Below are positions 18,940 to 22,037 of a stretch of DNA of 22,037 nucleotides, in pieces (positions within the stretch are counted from its first letter, which is position 1; each line of letters begins with the position of its first letter). The notes under the pieces were generated by a model. The model was not told where the DNA came from. It worked only from the letters and a program-made list of their open reading frames with translations, and searched no databases. The stretch is taken from positions 1-22,037 of the forward strand of contig JAAAIG010000662.1 in assembly GCA_015852425.1 (NCBI GenBank), written 5' to 3'. Both the position numbers and the translations under genes were made by a program. Source of the DNA: Gryganskiella cystojenkinii. Taxonomy: Eukaryota; Mortierellomycota; Mortierellomycetes; Mortierellales; Mortierellaceae.

Positions 18940-19194
18940 CTAGTTATGACCAGGAACACCGCGGCCTGGGATACCCTTGAAGTGTCCCGCTAGCTTGATC
19001 GAGTGAACCGGTTCACCATCTTCACCCTGGATGACCTCTCGGACTGGCAATCCAGTATCTTGACCCGGTGGGTTGGTTGTTGCTTGAGTACTGGCTGTCG
19101 TGGAAGGGTTGCTAAGAGCGCTCGAGGTCTGGGTCGGGGCAGTATCAGCTCCGTGGGATGTGTGATGGTGGTGATGAGTTGGTTGAGAGGACAT
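18940..19194 (-). CDS. Small uncharacterised protein, 84 aa
   Basis: ATG 19192-19194 (context AACCATGTC) opens MSSQPTHHHHHTSHG and TAG lies at 18940-18942. The N-terminal half is low-complexity: a His run, then a Ser/Thr/Ala/Pro/Gln-rich part. The C-terminal half is ordered-looking and less biased: DTGLPVREVIQGEDGEPVH, then SIKLAGHFKGIPGRGVPGHN. There is no membrane segment or signal peptide, so it is likely soluble, and the Gly-rich basic tail might be a binding motif. The frame stays open another 39 codons upstream, but without an earlier ATG-headed protein-like stretch. I know no named family. The biased composition, good start context and conserved-looking tail argue for a real gene; confidence is moderate. 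Confidence 0.6.
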   Translation of the reverse strand: MSSQPTHHHHHTSHGADTAPTQTSSALSNPSTTASTQATTNPPGQDTGLPVREVIQGEDGEPVHSIKLAGHFKGIPGRGVPGHN

Positions 19195-19550
19195 GGTTCT
19201 TGGATCTTGGATATATCTATATGAGTATTGTGAGCAACGGAGAGAAGCGTGTGAAGTTTGGAAGGAAAAGTTTAAAAAAGAATGACAGAAAAACAATGAA
19301 ATGACGTGCAACCGTTTTTTCAGGGAGGAATCATGCTCTTCCTCCCCTTAATTGACACCTTAGTGTAACATAAGCGTGGCATATCAGTAATGTACAGGGT
19401 TTTATTTTGCTTTGCATTGTTTGTGCTTCATTGCTTTGCTAGCAGTTCTTGAGCAAAATGAGGTCATAGGTCCTCCAAGAGGATAAAGAGTAGGAAAACG
19501 CAGACAGGCACGGGAGACAGGAAAGAGAGGTGTAGTGGATGTAACCACAT
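19195..19550. other. Spacer: small-gene promoter and RPB3 3' flank
   Basis: This 356-base region lies between the small gene's start and the RPB3 stop. It contains A/T-rich words such as ATATATCTATATG just upstream of the small gene, a possible TATA region. Nothing else was recognised. Confidence 0.5.
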
Positions 19551-21064
19551 CTAGTATCCCCAGCGCTGAGTGTCCTCCTTGAACTCATCATCAAGCTTGA
19601 TCTGCAATCCTCCAAGCTTATCCTGCATAATCGTCATGGCCCGGAGAACAACATCCTCAGGTTTCATGCATCCAGAGGTCTAGAAAAAGAGACAGCAAAA
19701 AAAAGAGGATGTCAATATCGGGATTGTTCTCCATCACGATACCTCGAGCCCTCAAAATATGACAAATGACTCTGTTTGTACCTCAAGTTCGATGTAGAAA
19801 CGTTCAGGCTTGGCATTGAAATCAAAAGGTTCGTTGGGATCCACGGGGGTTTCCTCGGCCGCGTTCGCAGAGACACCCCACTCGAGCTTCTCATCCTCCT
19901 CAATCCAGTAATGCGAATGTCTCAACTTGTTGTAAGGATCATATTCGAACGAGACACCATAGACGGGACTCCATTTAGCATGTTCCTTTGCGACTCCCTT
20001 CTTGGCCACACACTTGAGCTTCAACTCCTGACCGGGTCTCATCTTCACAATCAGGATGGGATGTTGTTTGTCTAAAACGAAACAAAAAAAAAAAAAAGAA
20101 AAAAGTTAGGTTTACAGGCTGCTGCAAAGAAAGGCGATGAGAGCGGACTTCGGTATCTTTGCGAGTTTTCTCGCGTGCCCTACCATCAGACACAGGCTTC
20201 ACGCTGTCATCAACACTGACAAGGTCGATACTGGTCACCTGTCGCGTCTTGTCGATATTGGGGTCGTTCATCTCCTCGTAATCCACGTTAACCTTGACAT
20301 GCAAATGAAGCTCGACAGAGCAGTTCGGGCAGTAGTTAGAACAGGTACAGTCCTAAAAGATTGACAGCAACAAAGGATATAGACCCCAAAAGAACGTCAG
20401 TGCGATTATTTTTTTCTCCCAGTTTCACAGATACGAGTTGTTGAGGCACTGAAAGACTCAGAATAGCAAAATAAATCTCTCTTGTGAAGCAGCGGGTGGC
20501 ACATACGCGAGTATACTGGATCCTGTCCACGTCGAAACTCGTCAAGGGAATCATGCCCAATCTGTGAGCGATAAACTCATCCGTCAACACTGTCGTATTC
20601 GTCTCGATTTCCACAATGTCGATAGCTATAACGAGGAAACAGCATAAATTAAACAAGCATTGTTAGAGTTTGTTCTTCCGAATCATCATCTCTACAAACA
20701 GAATGGAGGTACAGGACAGAGGTCTCCCGGAAAGTACGTCCTTACCCATGGTAGGCACCTCGGCAATCATGATACGTCTCAAGGCGTTTGCCACACTATA
20801 TTTTATCACAAGATGAACGGCGGTTAATGACGAGCTCCATGAACCATAAGCATGTTCGTGTCCTCGCAACATTTCCAGTCTTCCAGCAGAGACCCTCGAC
20901 AACATCCACGGCATCTGGACGCAAGGAGAGTCCCAGGAGATGACAACAAATAATCTTCCATGGATGCGCTACCTGAGATCAGTGTTGGTGAGGACGAACT
21001 TCATGCTGTCCTTCTTTAAGGATCGGATCGAGACCTCGGGGCCACCGTTGTTATAAATATCCAT
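19551..21064 (-). CDS. RPB3: RNA polymerase II subunit RPB3, six exons, 282 aa
   Basis: Core alpha-like subunit of nuclear RNA polymerase II; pairs with RPB11 to start enzyme assembly. Exons: 21064-20973, 20795-20746, 20625-20507, 20352-20184, 20071-19782 and 19679-19551; introns of 177, 120, 154, 112 and 102 nt, all GT-AG; sum 849 nt. Splicing gives [31 protein letters not shown], the [13 protein letters not shown] motif, then QYTR-DCTC with zinc-site Cys89, Cys91, Cys95 and Cys98 (C-x-C-x3-C-x2-C), [24 protein letters not shown] (172-179) and [21 protein letters not shown]. These are hallmark RPB3 positions, and the length fits yeast and animal RPB3. ATG 21064 begins [19 protein letters not shown]; no earlier ATG is in frame. 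Intron density is the highest in the window. Confidence 0.97.
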
Positions 21065-21730
21065 GATGTTCGGTTCCTGCGGCTGATATTGAAGTCGAGG
21101 GAAGAGAGAATGTCCTTGTTTGGTTTCCTGAATGGATTCAAATAAATAAAAAAGAGTCAAAAAGGGAACAAGGAAACAATCGTTGACGAGCGCAGCATTT
21201 TAAATGCATCACGCAAAGATCAGATGCTGGGGGTTTGTCCGGTGGCTTAGACATGTGACGAGTTTTATTACTCAATATCAAAGACTTTGAATAATATTAT
21301 TTCATATTTTTTATTTTTTATTTTTTAATTTAGCTCTTTCACTGAGTGTGAACACGTTCGTAGTCGAGGCTCGAGAGTGTATTTTTTTTTGTACAAATGG
21401 AGTGTTTTTTTTGGTCAAGGAAAGGACTGGAGGAATGAAAAGAAAGGAATCGAAAAACAAAACGCGATAAATATGTTACAGGACGGACAGAAGAGGAAAA
21501 AGTATGAACAAAGGACTGGAATACCGAGATTCGAAAATGAAATTATCGTTCATTCGACAGTCTCGAGAAAAGCACAAAAGGAGTATGTGCAAGAAAGTGA
21601 GAGAGAGAACTATTGTACAAGGAAGAATGCTAAAAAAAAAAAGAAAGAAAGAGGTGGCGCAAAGCAAAAAAGCAAAGGCAAAATTGGAGAGTCGAGATGA
21701 AAACAGAAGTCGAAAAAAAGAGCGAATGCT
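21065..21730. other. Spacer: RPB3 promoter and 3' flank of the rightmost gene
   Basis: The 666 bases between two minus-strand genes. The stretch 21400-21725 is strongly purine-rich on the plus strand, that is pyrimidine-rich on the RPB3 coding strand. An A/T-rich core at 21290-21330 contains three copies of ATTTTTT (21306-21326). Open frames through the purine-rich part are Lys/Glu/Arg low-complexity artefacts. No gene was seen. Confidence 0.6.
21306..21326. repeat. ATTTTTT heptamer, three tandem copies
   Basis: Three perfect ATTTTTT units, followed by AATTTAG, in the A/T-rich part of the RPB3 upstream region. A simple repeat and probable nucleosome-poor DNA. Confidence 0.75.
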
Positions 21731-22036
21731 CTACGCCAAAGTGCTAGACTCAATGATGGACTGTTGCTTAGGTGTCAAGGGCATGGTCGAGCCATGAGGG
21801 AAATTGGCGTTATGGAACGCATCCGTCTGAATGCTAGCTGTGCTGCTGAACGAGGCCGTGTACTTGCTGATAATCTTCTTCAACGCATAGGGCAACACCT
21901 TCCAGGGGAAGACTTTGACATCCTTCTCGATGTTGCGGGGTTTGGGGTTTGGGAATGACATGATCAACTTGAAAAACTCGGCACACTCGGCCTTGCCCTT
22001 CGAGACAGTCAAAGGACGGAAGCCCTCGAGGTTACG
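21731..22036 (-). CDS. C-terminal part of an unidentified protein (runs off the window)
   Basis: The minus-strand frame is open from the right edge to TAG 21731-21733, giving at least 101 residues beginning RNLEGFRPLTVSKGKAECAEF. It continues with FFKLIMSFPNPKPRN and DVKVFPWKVLPYALKKI, then a Ser/Thr-rich tail ending SIIESSTLA. Composition is that of a real, soluble protein end and there is no internal stop. The start codon and most of the protein lie outside the window. I do not recognise the family; the conserved-looking part (to about YALKKI) could be the end of an enzyme domain. Confidence 0.65.
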   Translation of the reverse strand, partial: RNLEGFRPLTVSKGKAECAEFFKLIMSFPNPKPRNIEKDVKVFPWKVLPYALKKIISKYTASFSSTASIQTDAFHNANFPHGSTMPLTPKQQSIIESSTLA

Positions 22037-22037
22037 G

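Noticed and set aside
21377..21797. Plus-strand frames of about 100 codons near the right edge
   Set aside because: They translate purine-rich repeats into Lys/Glu/Arg strings and overlap the real minus-strand coding end.
1..22037. CRISPR arrays, bacterial operons, ribosome binding sites or prophage
   Set aside because: No spaced identical repeats and no prokaryotic gene style; spliceosomal introns show the DNA is eukaryotic.

Overview
The window reads as nuclear DNA of an early-diverging fungus, most likely Mucoromycota/Mortierellomycotina. The evidence is: compact genes with GT-AG introns of about 98-177 nt; frequent A/T homopolymers between genes; pyrimidine-rich tracts upstream of genes; a eukaryotic RNA polymerase II subunit; fungal-type full-length ABCC transporter and O-fucosyltransferase-like proteins; and a Ty3/Gypsy chromovirus relic. 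The phylum is inferred from gene style and family recollection, not from a search.

Layout. 8-1420 (-): secreted polysaccharide lyase family 14 enzyme, intronless. 1421-3778: gene-free, homopolymer-rich intergenic DNA with two small diverged repeats. 3779-8735 (-): ABCC/MRP transporter in four exons, assembled here as 1547 residues. 9628-10774 (-): EI24/RRT8-like multispanning membrane protein whose short last exon lies beyond an intron (337 residues). 11096-11821 (+): HIT-domain (HINT3-like) hydrolase in three exons (152 residues), divergent from the EI24-like gene. 12062-12661 (+): 3' end of a chromovirus pol gene (integrase C-terminus plus chromodomain) with stops in its 5' part. 12692-16250: gene-poor tract of decayed coding pieces, a diverged tandem duplication, a nuclease-like fossil and several palindromes; I found no intact gene here. 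16758-18491 (+): type II membrane glycosyltransferase of the O-fucosyltransferase fold. 18940-19194 (-): 84-residue uncharacterised protein. 19551-21064 (-): RPB3 in six exons (282 residues). 21731-22036 (-): C-terminal part of an unidentified protein that runs off the right edge.

How they fit together. These are independent eukaryotic genes, not an operon. The one thematic link is the cell wall: PL14 enzymes cleave uronic-acid polymers and the GT is fucosyltransferase-like, and mucoromycotan walls contain glucuronic acid and fucose. That link is an inference. For the spliced genes, the exon sums are divisible by three and each junction restores a conserved family motif. I did not find a clear new biological system. 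The most unexplained part is the fossil-rich 12.1-16.2 kb interval.
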